64,000 nucleotides of DNA, taken from NCBI GenBank assembly GCA_029379385.1, contig CM055607.1, forward strand, positions 18,538,001 through 18,602,000, read 5' to 3'. The notes beneath the pieces are model-generated. The model worked only from the letters and a program-made list of their open reading frames with translations, did not search any database and was not told the DNA's origin. The translations under genes and the position numbers were made by a program. Below, piece by piece: positions 1 to 11,002 of the stretch (positions are counted from its first letter, which is position 1; each line of letters starts with the position of its first letter). This DNA is from Quillaja saponaria (lineage: Eukaryota; Streptophyta; Magnoliopsida; Fabales; Quillajaceae).

Positions 1-1845
1 TTGATGTAGGATTCTTAATGGGTCAGTTATTTGGTTCTTCCATTTTTCCTTGGTTTTCTGTGATTCGTATCACTGCTCTGATGGACAGTATGGGAGTTTT
101 TATTGTGAAAATTTGTATCTTTGCAAGTTGGGAATTTTGGGCAGCGATGAATTTTGCTTAATATTCATTTTGGACCATTTATTGTTTATATCAAACGGGA
201 TCATTATTTTGTTGGTCGTCATGTATTTGTTATGGTATCATGTCGCTTCTGAGTTATTCTCTGCTTGAAATTTTATTGGATTCCCTTTTTATGTTGAAAT
301 GTATATGCGGCTTTTAACTCGTTCCCCGCGCATACGCTAATTCGATATGGCTATGTTGAGGGTGCTAGAGTTTGATTGAATGAAATTGGAAGTTCCAATA
401 TGTAGAAACACCAACATGGTTTGCAAATTGCAATATTAGATTTTGTTTTCATACTTTAGTCACTCTCAGTTCTTTTCTTTTTTACCAATAATCGGGCCTA
501 GATACCAATTTTCAGCGAAGCCCATAAATTTTATGTTTAAGTTGAAACAAATCTTTGCTGATTGGTGGCTATTAAGTGTTATTTTGCCTGAAAGTTTGAA
601 ATTTCAACTTCCTATACGAGAATGGTTTTGCTTAAAAAGTACATCTTGAATTCATTGCATGAGTGGAAAATGCACGCCCTCACACTTACCTATTTGATTT
701 ATTGTTTACTCTCTGCTCACACTTTACTTCCCCACTTTCAATATTTGGATTTTTCTTAGTCGTCTGAAGTAGGTTTTAAATGTGCTTCTGAATGCAATTG
801 CTTTGTCGTGTCAAAAGATACTCTTACGCTATCTCAATTGAACAAGCTGGGTTTTAAAGAACTGACAAATGGTCACAGATTTGAAATGAAAAAGTAAAGG
901 AAGTCCTTATTATATTGTGCTTGGCTACTTTTTTCTTTGTAGCAGTTAGCACCATTGATGGTTCTGTTGGTATCTATTTCTATGGCTAACATTTGATAGT
1001 CTACTCTTTGTGTTACAATATGCAAGGTCTGCAAATATTTTTAATTTAAGTTAGACCTACAAGAGGAGGAGGTTGCATGTGTTTGATGGTTGTTTTTATG
1101 TTGCAAGAACATTGAAAATATAAAGATGTGAAGTTTCCATATTTTCTATTACTATAAAGGGACAAGGCGATGATCTACTTGCCTCTGCACCTCTAAAGGC
1201 AGGCACTGGCAGTAAGGCGCCACCTAGGCACACGCCTCTGCCATGTTCTGAGGTGCCAGAAGGCTTAACCGAGATGTTAGGGATTTTTTTTTTTTTTTTG
1301 AAAATAAAAAAAACTTAGTTTTTTAAGTTCCTCATAAATAGGAAATGTCAAACATTGCAAAGATTCCTGATAGAAACATGAAAGGTCCCTGAGATGTTAA
1401 AAAAAGAAAAAGAAAAAGAACTCAATCAGCTGCTGGACTTCAGCCAAAATCCTGATATCAGCAGCCTACAGACTAAATTCAGTGCATTCCTGTTTCCTAG
1501 CAAAAAAGCAGAGCATATATTCAGTGCGCCTCACTTTGCTCAGGCGTGCGCCTACTCCTTGCGACTAGGCTCCAAGAACCCCTAGTGCTAGGCGCGCCTA
1601 GAGCCTTTGATAACACTGCTTTGGATAGTAAACTTGCTCTTCTTATGAGCTCGGGACTTTGAAAAAGGCATCGTTGTTGTCATCATGGAGCATATTGTAC
1701 TGCAGTCACATGTTGCAAGAACATTTAACTTAGTCTGATTATGAGGAGAATATCATAACCTAGGGGTTCACTATCTGTATTTAAACTTGATCACATGTAA
1801 CCTTTGGCTTACTTTCACTATTATATTTAATGAGTTTCAATGCAG
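1..1845 (+). other. Intron or 5' leader of UEV1 upstream of its first visible exon
   Basis: No coding exon is recognisable before the acceptor at 1844-1845. The first visible exon begins in mid-codon, so this stretch must be intron, at least near its right end. It holds one GC-rich repeat (about 1160-1620); the rest is T-rich, ordinary plant intron sequence. Confidence 0.7.
1160..1620. repeat. GC-rich GGCGC/GCGCC-bearing dispersed repeat in a UEV1 intron
   Basis: Two islands (about 1165-1270 and 1525-1610) rich in GGCGCC, GCGCGCCTA and GTGCGCC words stand out from the AT-rich intron. The second ends in a GATAACACTGC tail. The islands are partly inverted relative to each other and separated by an A-rich stretch. 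The style resembles a non-autonomous plant repeat, but I cannot assign a family; no target-site duplication was recognised. Confidence 0.4.
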
Positions 1846-4377
1846 TACCTCGGAACTTCAGATTGCTGGAGGAACTTGAACGCGGAGAAAAAGGTATAGG
1901 AGATGGCACTGTTAGCTATGGAATGGATGATGGAGATGACATCTACATGCGCTCGTGGACTGGCACTATTATTGGTCCTCACAATGTAACATTTTACTAT
2001 TGTCTCTTTTAATTTGTTGTGTAATTTGCCAGGAATTTACTAGGTTTGACCCTGAAGGACATAAGTTTAGTTGTCTTGTGTGTTGTTCTAAAGCTTACAG
2101 TCATTAGTTTCATTTGTAGCTGTGGTTAACACTAATTTTAATTCTCAAGCAATTGTGCATATGGTACTTCATGCAACTTGAAATATGATGCTTAAAGCCA
2201 ATATTTAAGAGCAATTCTCTTACCTTTTTCTTAGTAGAGTCACATTTCTCATGTTCCTTTGGCAGTTTGAGTTGGATGTGATGTGCAAATTCATGTGAAC
2301 TTGTGAACATACTAACACATGCACACAGATGGAGGACTCCAAAATCTTGGTTATTACTGTATAGATGTACATATATGGCATCAGTTTGGAACTTACATTG
2401 GGATATACTTGCACGGAGAGGAGTTGTATATGCTTTGGTGGCTTGAGTTTTTCTAGTCAAATGTATAATGATGTAGGAATTGTCTAAAATAAACTGCCTA
2501 GCAATACAAGCTGGTCAAATCTCCACCTAGGGTTTGGAGTGGGATGGCAAATTTGCATCTGTGTTTCATTTTTGACTTTTTAGCAAATTAATATTATATT
2601 GTACTGACCCCTAATTCGAAGTTTTGGCTAGTTCTCTGTACAAATGGCCTGCAATTGTGCAGTTGTTAAATTTCCACTTAGTATTCACTATTCAGCATCA
2701 ATAAACTAATCTGGCATGTTTTTTTTATAATTTGACGACTGCAGAGTATAATTATGCACTTATCGCTAACTCTGATGCCTTGATAGATGTACAGCATTGA
2801 TGCTGCTTGGTTTTTTACTTTGTAATTCTTGATTTACATATTAGTTTCTATTAGGAATATAATATTATTGTATTGTGTAGTCCCACATTGTTTAGATGTG
2901 GAAGTCTATGTTTTATTATTTACTATAAATAAAGCTTATGGGTGTAGGCTTTGAGATATCAATCAAGGCCACAATCCTTTCCTTATTCTATATTTATTTA
3001 ACATGGTATCAGAGCGGGTTTGAAACCCAAGCCCTATCTTGGCCCGATTTTGAAAAGAACCCTAATCTTCTCTTTCTTTTATCTGGCCACTACATGAAGA
3101 AAAAGAAGAAGAAAAAAGGGGCTTTGCTGCCAGCTATCATTAAACCTAGTTATTTTTTCCATTTAAGCCTCATTATTTCCTCTTTTCTATCCCTAATTAT
3201 CTCTTTCATCTAAAAGACGGCTACTCCCCTTTTCTTTTCAAGCCTATTTAGGATTTGACGGCTTAAAGAGTTTGACAGTTCAACAGTATTTTCGTGAACT
3301 TTCTGTTGTGTCTCTTTCCAACTGTGCTCTTTTTATTTTTCCGGAAAATCCTGTTATGCGTTTTTCCAACGGTGCTCTTTTTATTTTTCTGGCAAATTCA
3401 GTTGTGTCTCTTTCCAGCCAACACAAGTACTATTCATGGGTACCAGTATGTTCATCAAACGGATTGAAACTTCACCTAGATTGTTGTAAGTAAAGGGGAG
3501 TGTTGAGATTGATAATTGGATTTTATTTGTACAAGATTGAGTATTATATGCTCCATCTTGAGGGGGAGTATTAGGAATATAATATTATTGTATTGTGTAG
3601 TCCTACATTGTTTAGATGTGGAAGTCTATGTTTTATTATTTACTATAAATAAAGCTTATGGGTGTAGGCTTTGAGATATCAATCAAGGCCACAATCCTTT
3701 CTTTATTCAATTTTATTTAACAGTTTCAAGTTTAGTAATTTCCATCTCATGCTGTTGTTTATCAGACTATACATGAAGGAAGAATTTATCAGTTGAAGCT
3801 TTTCTGTGATAAAGATTACCCAGAGAAGCCCCCAGGTGTTCGGTTTCATTCTCGAATCAATATGACTTGCGTCAATCATGAAACTGGAGTGGTATTACTT
3901 TTACATTTTTTTACATGCATTCAGCCTTAGTATTATTGGAGCTCACCCTTGCTATGGTGGACCTGTACATACACACTCTTTTTTAGTGTCCTTAAGCTAT
4001 CCTACTTCATTTTCTTTCGTTGAAAATTCATGGGACCTAATTTACAAGAGGTGGAAGACTTTCTGGAGTTTTCACTTTTCTGGTCTTTGGTTAGGGAAGC
4101 TATTTCCTTTTATCGCATGATATCAGCCTCCTCAGATTCCCACTTTCTTTTGTTATGATTAAATAGAGCTTATTTGTTTTTGCATTTTAAATTATAAATC
4201 ATTATGTGAGAATAATTGAATAACTGTAATTAACAGGTTGAACCAAAAAAATTTGGTCTTCTTGCAAATTGGCAGCGAGAGTACACTATGGAGGATATAC
4301 TGACCCAGCTGAAAAAGGAAATGGCAGCTCCACAAAACCGGAAGCTTGTCCAGCCACCAGAAGGTACCTACTTCTAG
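1846..4377 (+). CDS. UEV1: UEV1-type ubiquitin-conjugating enzyme E2 variant (3' exons; first exon outside window)
   Basis: Spliced gene. Coding exons in view are 1846-1985, 3766-3891 and 4237-4377, each flanked by AG/GT. The phases agree: the first starts with two bases of a split Val codon, and the others start and end on codon boundaries. The product reads [16 protein letters not shown] at the start, then the UBC fold with the [12 protein letters not shown] segment, and ends [14 protein letters not shown] before TAG. This is the near-invariant plant UEV1/MMZ (MMS2-like) sequence. Known family role: a catalytically inactive E2-like protein, lacking the active-site Cys, that pairs with UBC13 to build Lys63-linked ubiquitin chains in DNA-damage tolerance. 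The start codon and first few residues lie on an exon left of the window, so the intron upstream of 1846 exceeds 1.8 kb. The intron 1986-3765 carries a TRIM; splice sites look intact. Family call very sure; which paralogue (UEV1C/D-like suggested by neighbours) is inference. Confidence 0.95.
2849..3003 (+). repeat. Left LTR of the intronic TRIM
   Basis: 155 bp, beginning TATTAGGAATATAATATT and ending TTTAACA, nearly identical to the right copy. It contains an ACTATAAATAAAGC stretch that could serve as TATA box or polyadenylation signal. Confidence 0.92.
3569..3722 (+). repeat. Right LTR of the intronic TRIM
   Basis: 154 bp copy of the left repeat. Visible differences are two C/T changes and a small change near the end (TTCTATATTTATT versus TTCAATTTTATT). 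It abuts the polypurine tract on its left and the GTTTC duplication on its right. Confidence 0.92.
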
Positions 4378-5099
4378 CTTCAGGGATCGTAATAGGTATC
4401 ATGGGTCATATTGCATATGCTGATATGCATATGCAAAGTATAGGGGAATGCCAAGAAAGCTTCACCTTTCCCTCCAGGCTTCACCTTTGTTTTGTCTTGT
4501 TACTTTGTCAACTGTGTTGAAGGGATGCTGTTTGATTAATGGATATTATGTGTGTCAAATATTGGAAGTATCTTTTAAGTAATATATTTTGATTCTCAGC
4601 GTCATTTGTTTCTTCTAAATTTTTGACTGCATTTGCTTCTGCATCTGATCGAGTTGAATGGAAAATGAAAGTGAAATTGTGACTCTTGTATTATGAATTT
4701 TGGAATAGCTGTCCGTTCAGTTCCGAAGCCCCAAAGCCATCTTAAGTAGATTGACATGAGAGAGTACTATCTGTAGGATATAATAAAACCAAAACTGACT
4801 ATGGACCATTCGGGTCTCAACATCAACTTTTATAATGATGAGTCAATTCCCTATCTTCTCTTCTCAATTATGTGAATTAAAGACTCATAATTACTAACCC
4901 ACGCCCTTTCTTACTGCAACCTTTTCATTCTTCCATTTTGCTGTGCCCATTGCCATGGCCTGAAGCATGGTAACTCTTAGCACATAAAATATACTTATGC
5001 TATTTTTTTTCTTCCACTATTTTTCTGCTAACTTTTTTATTTAACTATTTTCACAAATTTGAATATAGTTCTTATTGGTTCAAACTTTTCTATAAAAAT

Positions 5100-5450
5100 A
5101 TTTGATAATAGAGATTTTATTTTTTAAGCATTACGAAAAAGTACTTTGGGGCTATTAGAGTCAGTAAAAGTTATTAAAGTTGAAATTAAAAAAAAATTAA
5201 AAAAAATAAAAAATTGAAAAAACTTTTATAATTAGTTTATTTAAATAAATATAATTATGATAGCTATCAAAATGGTCATTTTAGTAATTTTAATACTCAA
5301 TATCTTTTTTAATAAAAAAATAAAATAATTTTTTTCATATCTCACATAACTTTTTATATTAAATTATTTAAACACTTTTTTATTTTTTATATATACTTTT
5401 TAAACAACTCTATTTAAAAACTATATTAAACTATTTTTTCAAATTTAAAG
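5100..5450. repeat. AT-rich dispersed repeat, copy 1
   Basis: Shares the series CAAAATGGTCATTTTAGTAA, TTTTAATACTCAATAT and CTCACATAACTTTTTATATT, in order and with similar spacing, with 35800-36080. Divergent, with no clear termini. Possibly a decayed MITE. Confidence 0.4.
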
Positions 5451-7369
5451 TTATTTATCAATTCTATCCAAAGAAATAAATTTATTCTTTTTTATCCTTA
5501 TTATTCATTATGCATATTCGAAACCATTACACAATATCCTTTGGTTAAAAAAAAAAAAAAAAAAAACTAACTAACTTAGTGTATGTTTTTATAGTATCTA
5601 TTAGTTGAAAGAAAAATAAATTTGAAACACTAAATTAATTAAGAAGAGAATGAGTTAAAATTATTCAATACTAAAGATGGAGTCCAATTTATTTCATAGC
5701 TGAAGAGTTAAAGTCCTATGACACAATTTTTAGGGTCTCCTTGCGGACAGAATAGTTAAATTAAATTAAATTCTTATCTTGCTAAACTCCATGCTTGGCC
5801 GGCCAAGGCCTTGGGCTTTAGAGTTTGTTTTCCGAATTGCGTCACCAATGGCTGATAAATTATTTAAAAGTGAATGATGAATTTTTATTGTGAGTTATTA
5901 CAGTTATTACTTATTTATAAACAAATTATTATTAATTTTAATAATTTATTTTTATAAAACAAATATATATATATATAATATTATTGGTGCGTCTAACTTT
6001 ATTAAATGAAAGAAATAGGATGGAGATCTTATTTAAATTAACTCTCATAACTCAGCCGAAGTGGTTGTCTCAAGTCCCAACCCTTGGATAGATTCTTAAA
6101 AGCTCAATATATAATTTTCTGTTCATCTGGATCACCGCCAACAACCAATTAGAATCTTCCATGAACTTAGTTATCGGTTTGCAACTAGTGGAGAATTTTG
6201 ATGGGACAACCCAGTTATAACAGTCAAATCTTTGATTAAGTGTTATTTTTCATACATCACTGCAACTGTACTTGCATCGTGCACATTATTATATGTCGTT
6301 GTAGGCACACAGTGAAAAAAGCTTTGATCAAGGCATCAAGCTAGCACTCCATATAAAATATGCATTTCCCTAAAAATATTTATATTCTACATACTAATAT
6401 CCTAAAATATTTGAGAATTTGAATTCTAAATCAAGGTAACAAAGAAGCAGTATAGAAGACAAATCAAATGTGACACTTTAATTGATTAGTTGTTTACTTC
6501 TTTTTTTTTAATTGATTACTTCATTTTACTAAATTATATTTGCGAATTAATTAAATATCAATCTAATAAAGTATCAAGAAAAAAAAAACTACAAAGTCAA
6601 TTAATTTAAACCCTATGTTTGATTCAATTTAATTATTATTATAATAACTAAAATCCAATAAATAAGAAATCTGTTAAATTCAGTTTCCCTCAAAAAATAA
6701 AAAAATAAATAAAAAAAAACCTTAAATAATTAAGATATTAATCAAGTGTAAGCATATTCCTAAAAAATTAAGAACAATACATACAGGGTATTGAAGAACC
6801 TTTATGTGATAAAACAAAGTGAGATTGAGAATTTAACGTGTTAAATTTTAAATAACTTATTAAATATAAGAATTTAATTATTTTTAGAATTTATTATTTT
6901 TAATATTTATTAATATAAAAAATAATAATTACAGTCCAATGATAAAAAAAAAAAAAATTGAGGTAGAGAGTTTAATTTGATGTTAAATTGTAGATAATTT
7001 GTTAAATATTTATTATCATTAGAATTCAGTATAATGAAAAATTTATTTATATAGAAAATAGTTACAATTCTATTACTAAGAAGATTTAGGCAAACAATCA
7101 TATTATTATGAAAAAAATTATTTATGTAAAATAAAAAATTTAGAAGTTAAATTAAAAATAGAGAAGAATGTAAATTAAATTTTTATAAAAGAGTATGTTA
7201 GGAAATTAAAATATTCTATCATTAAGCCATTTTATAATATATATAAATCAATGAAAATTTCATCAATTCAATATTTAATAACTGCGATGACAAGAAATAA
7301 CTAAAGGGTCTTGTGATGGTACTGGTTAAAAATTAATTATGGGTTGTAATCAATTAATCTCAATAATAA

Positions 7370-7421
7370 TAAATTGTTAGTTTTGAAAGTCTAATAAATT
7401 ACAAATTTCATTATAATTAAT
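7370..7421 (+). repeat. Left arm of an inverted repeat flanking the RTE LINE
   Basis: Contains CTAATAAATTACAAATTTCA followed by TTATAATTAA. The reverse complement of 10287-10325 reads almost the same. May be the arm of an older MITE that later received the LINE, or coincidence of AT-rich DNA. Confidence 0.4.
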
Positions 7422-7493
7422 AAGAAAATAAGTGGGTAGGAAACTAAGTGGGTAGGAGAAAAAGCTAGAGAGATAGAGAAAACATGATTCAAG

Positions 7494-8021
7494 ATGTGGT
7501 ATACTGGTAAGACTAGAAATAGGAATGGTGTGGCGATTATTATAGATGGAAATTTAAACGACAAGGTTGTTGAAGTCAAGCAGAAAGGGGATAGAATAAT
7601 TTTAGTAAAATTGATGATAGGCGAGGAGGAGATAGTCCAAGGAGTACCTTTAGAAGAAGCTACAAAGAAGGTTTTTTGGGATGATTTAAAGGAGATAGTC
7701 CAAGGAGTACCTTTAGAAGAGAAACTGTTTATTGGTGCAGATTTGAATGATCATGTAGGAAATACTAACGAGGATTTTGAGAGAGTACATGGGGGTTATG
7801 GTTATGGAGATAGGAATGAGGGTGGAAAGTCTATTTTAGATTTTGTGGTTGTGTATGACTTGATTTTAGCTAACACATTTTTTAAGAAACGAGAGTCACA
7901 CTTAGTCACCTTTAGTAGCGGGCAAAATAAGAGCCAAACAGATTTTGTTCTGACTAGGAGGGTTGACAGAGTGGTTTGTAAGGATTGTAAAGTTATGCCT
8001 GACGAATGTTTAGTATCTTAG
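7494..8021 (+). pseudogene. RTE LINE endonuclease fragment
   Basis: An open stretch of 175 codons. It contains KLFIGADLNDHVG, GGYGYGDRNEGG, ILDFVVVYDLILANTFFKKR and SQTDFVLTRR, the C-terminal half of an apurinic-like (EEP-fold) endonuclease of RTE LINEs. Function in life: nicking target DNA to prime reverse transcription. The N-terminal catalytic part is missing or altered. A 30-bp segment at 7628-7657 recurs at 7691-7720, a 63-bp offset in frame that replaces part of the usual domain. Not an active gene. Confidence 0.8.
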
Positions 8022-8725
8022 TATAAACTTATGGCTATGGATGTTGGTGTTAAATGTTGGAAGCAAAAGCATAGAAGTAATAGGTGAAGTAGGACTAAAT
8101 GGTGGAATTTAAATGAAGGAAAGATGACTCTTTTTAAAGAAAAAATGTTACAGGGTGATGGAAGGTAGACGATGAGTCTAATATGATTTGAGATGAGATG
8201 GAGAGTCGTATCAGGAATATGGCTACAGAAGTGTTAGGAGAAAGTAGAGGACGTGGACCTCCTAGGGAGACATGGTAGTGGAATGAAGAAGTTTAACAAG
8301 CCATTAAAGTTAAAAAAGAGTGTTATAAAATATTACACGAGTGTAGAAATGAAGATAATTATAAATGTTTTAGACAAACTAGAAAAGATGCTAAGAAAGC
8401 GGTTAGGGAAGCTAGAGGCAAGGCTTGTGAAGGACTTTACCAAAAGTTAGAGACAAAGGATGGAGAAAAAGATATTTATAGGATTGCCAAGTAAAGGGAA
8501 AGACGAACTAAGGACTTAAATTGTATTAAGTGCATTAAGGATGTGGCTGATAGGGTTTTAGTTAAGGAATATGAGATTAATAAGAGATGACGAACTTATT
8601 TTGATACTTTATTTAATGGAGATTCAAGGAGTGATATTGGGGACCTTGATGATGCCTTCGATGATACGAACTGTCAATTTGTTCGTCAGATTATAGCACA
8701 TGAGGCTAAAAAAACTATTCATAAG

Positions 8726-9921
8726 ATGAAGAATGGTAAGGCAATGGGCCTAGATGATATACCAATAGAAGTTTGGAGATGCCTAGACGATATTGGAGTA
8801 ACTTGGCTTACAAATCTTTTTAACAAGATTTTAGTAACCAAGAAAATGCCCAATGAATGGAGGAAGAGTACGTTGATCCCTATTTATAAGAATAAAGGAG
8901 ATATTCAAAGTTGTACAAATTATTGAGGAATAAAACTTATAAGTCCCACAATGAAGCTGTGGGAGAGGGTGATTGAGCGTAGGCTTAGGAGTAAGACTCT
9001 AGTTTTTGAGAATCAATTTAGCTTTATGCTAGGAAGATCCACAATGGAGGCTATTTTATTACTTAGGAGATTAATGGAGAAATATAGAGAAAAGAAAAAG
9101 GATATTCATATGACCTTTATTGATTTAGAAAAAGTGTATGATAGAGTGTCAAGACAGGTCTTATGGTGGGTCCTCGAGAAGAAGAAGGTCCTAGCTAAAT
9201 ATGTAAAAATTATTAAAGATATGTATGCGGGAGTAATGATTAAGGTACGAACTGTAGATGGTATTACTGGAGAGTTCCCGATCACGATAGGTATTCACCA
9301 AGGTTCATCCTTAAGCCCTTACCTATTTGCTTTAGTCATAGATGAACTTACCTATACTATTCAAGATAGGGCTCCATGGTGCATGTTGTTTTCTAATGAT
9401 ATCGTGTTGGTAGACGAAACTAGAGAAAGTTTAAATTCCAAACTAGAAATGTGGAGGAACGCGTTAGAATCTAAAGGCCTTAGATTGAGTCGAATAAAAA
9501 CTGAGTATATGGAGTGCCATTTCAGTAAAACTAGAGGAGGCTCGAATGAAATAATTTTGAATGGTCATACAATCCCTACAAATGACGTGTTTAAGCATTT
9601 AGGTTCATTTATACAAAAAAAAAATGGTGCAATTGAGTATGATGTAAACCATAGGATCAAGGCAGGGTGGGCGAAATGGCGAGGTGCTTTTAGACAGTTA
9701 AGAAGTAACACTTGCATAGGATGGGAGTAGCCGAAATGAGAACGTTGACATGGATGACCAGACATATAAGAAATGATAGAATAACAAATCAGAAGATCCA
9801 TAAGAAGGTGGACGTGACATCTATTGAGGAGAAAATGAGGGAGAATCGCTTACATTGGTTTGGACATATCCAATATCAGCCAATAGACGCAGTAGTTAAG
9901 AAAGGTTGGTATAGGTGTTAG
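8726..9921 (+). pseudogene. RTE LINE reverse transcriptase remnant
   Basis: Three open segments, 8726-8926, 8951-9730 and 9712-9921, together give an RTE reverse transcriptase. Motifs in order: MKNGKAMGLDDIPIEVW, then MPNEWRKSTLIPIYKNKGD, ENQFSFMLGRSTMEAI, FIDLEKVYDRVSRQVLWW, IHQGSSLSPYLFALVIDEL, then PWCMLFSNDIVLVDE (about 9372-9416). The C-terminal piece has TSIEEKMRENRLHWFGHI. Breaks: TGA at 8924, a frameshift between the second and third segments with loss of connecting sequence, and Asp to Asn in the catalytic box. No longer functional. Confidence 0.88.
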
Positions 9922-10102
9922 ACGTGGTAAGGGAGACTGAAACTTACATGGGGGGTAGTCATCGAGAAAGATATGGCTGCTCTAGGGATTACTGAAAATG
10001 TTGTCTAGGATCGATGCGAATGGAGGAAAATGATTCTTATAGCCGACCCCAAGTAGTTTGGGATTTAAGGCTTAGTTGAGTTGAGTTGAGTATATAAAAT
10101 TA

Positions 10103-10230
10103 TCCCTAACCTGAACCTGAACTCAAAACCTAACTCTAACTCTAACCCTAATCTTAACTTTAACTTTAATTTTAACCATAACCCTAACCCTAAACCTAAA
10201 CTCTAACCCTAACCCTATCCTAATCCTATG
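10103..10230. repeat. Interstitial telomere-like CCCTAA/CTCTAA repeats
   Basis: About 128 bp of degenerate 6-7 bp units: CCCTAAC, CTCTAAC, CTTTAAC, CCATAAC, ACCCTAACCCTAAACC. Several units match the plant telomere CCCTAAA, or CCCTAA with one base missing. It starts only about 12 bp after the TTGAG tail of the RTE LINE. Confidence 0.75.
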
Positions 10231-10284
10231 GGTAATTTTGTCTATCAAATAAAAAATATAAAATGGTAACTAATTGTTATATTC

Positions 10285-10330
10285 TCTTTAATTATAATGA
10301 GATTTGTAATTAATTAGATTTCTAACACTA
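10285..10330 (-). repeat. Right arm of an inverted repeat flanking the RTE LINE
   Basis: TTAATTATAATGAGATTTGT then AATTAATTAGA, the inverted counterpart of about 7388-7421. Related words recur at 10355-10375 and 10425-10440. Confidence 0.4.
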
Positions 10331-10789
10331 AGAATTACTTTTTTATTGAAATTTCTAACTTATTACATTTCCAATACCTATAAGTAATCCTTAACCTAAC
10401 AATTAATTTTTATTAAAATTTATAATTTATTACATTTTTTATTTTGCTCAACCTAAATTTAATTTCACTTGGGTGGGTGCTTTTAATATCCGACTATCAA
10501 CTTATGGGTATAAAACTATATGGTCGAAGCCTATCTATTGTATTGGGAGACTTTATAATTACTCTTCAAAGTCAACATTTAAGTAAGGTGTGTATCGAGT
10601 TCCGTTAGTTTGGATTTTTTATTTTTATTTCTATAATAAGAAAAGAAAAAAAAACTACATTACAGGAAGAGTAATTTTGTGTTCCCACGCAGCCCCGATA
10701 TTATCATCATCAATCAAAGCTTGGACCTCGATTGGAGCATGATCCAAATCCAACTAATTTACCTTTCCATCTAACATCATATTTGCAAG

Positions 10790-11002
10790 TTTATGCAGCC
10801 GCACTATTCACTTCATGATACACATGGAAAATCTACATTTCCCAATTTCTTGCCAAGAGCTTCTTAATATCTTGATAAGAGGAAAATGTGCATTTAAAGT
10901 ATGAACACTCTTACAAAGTAAAGATATTTTTAATTGAGAATCTGTCTCAACAATGACATTCTTATAATTCTTATTCCAAGCAGCTAGGAGACTTAGCCTC
11001 AA
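10790..11002 (-). pseudogene. L1 LINE RNase H-like domain fragment
   Basis: The minus strand reads SLLAAWNKNYKNVIVETDSQ followed by a stretch ending EIGKCRFSMCIMK. This is the plant LINE-type RNase H (RVT_3) core, with the ETDS motif holding an active-site Asp. Preceded by poorly preserved sequence and followed by the presumed 3' end. Confidence 0.75.

Larger units (their letters stand above)
2849..3722 (+). mobile_element. TRIM (terminal-repeat retrotransposon in miniature) in a UEV1 intron
   Basis: An 874-bp element with direct terminal repeats at 2849-3003 and 3569-3722. Immediately after the left repeat is TGGTATCAGAGC (3004-3015), the primer-binding site matching plant initiator Met-tRNA. 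Immediately before the right repeat is the polypurine tract TTGAGGGGGAG (3558-3568). It is flanked by a perfect 5-bp target-site duplication GTTTC (2844-2848 and 3723-3727). The 565-bp interior has no gag or pol; its open frames show no retroelement domain. The two repeats differ at only about five positions, so insertion is fairly recent. Replication must have depended on an autonomous, probably Copia-type, partner. Confidence 0.93.
4378..7440. other. UEV1 3' end, then AT-rich intergenic spacer
   Basis: The first few hundred bases after the stop are probably the UEV1 3' untranslated region (a TAATATATTTTGA stretch near 4579 could hold the end). Beyond about 4700 the sequence is strongly AT-rich, with homopolymer runs (5547-5566 poly-A) and an ATATAT run near 5964. 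No gene, RNA or complete transposon is supported. Part of it (about 5100-5450) resembles 35800-36080. Confidence 0.55.
7440..10090 (+). mobile_element. Decayed RTE-type LINE (non-LTR retrotransposon)
   Basis: Endonuclease followed by reverse transcriptase in one direction, broken by stops and frameshifts. The 3' end has TAGTTTGGGATTTAAGGCTT and then short TTGAG repeats up to 10090, the tail I associate with plant RTE LINEs. The 5' limit near 7440 is approximate and probably truncated. The RT active-site box reads FSND instead of FADD, and the conserved TNYRGIKL segment has a TGA in place of Arg (8924-8926). The element is therefore dead. Confidence 0.88.

Noticed and set aside
2938..3213. Open frame across the TRIM left LTR and interior
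   Set aside because: It runs over the LTR and primer site and has no gag/pol or other domain; chance frame.
3878..4120. Open frame overlapping the third UEV1 intron
   Set aside because: It starts inside the known exon in another frame and covers intron sequence.
10103..10230. A true chromosome end
   Set aside because: Units are degenerate and mixed, the array is only about 130 bp and ordinary sequence continues on both sides.
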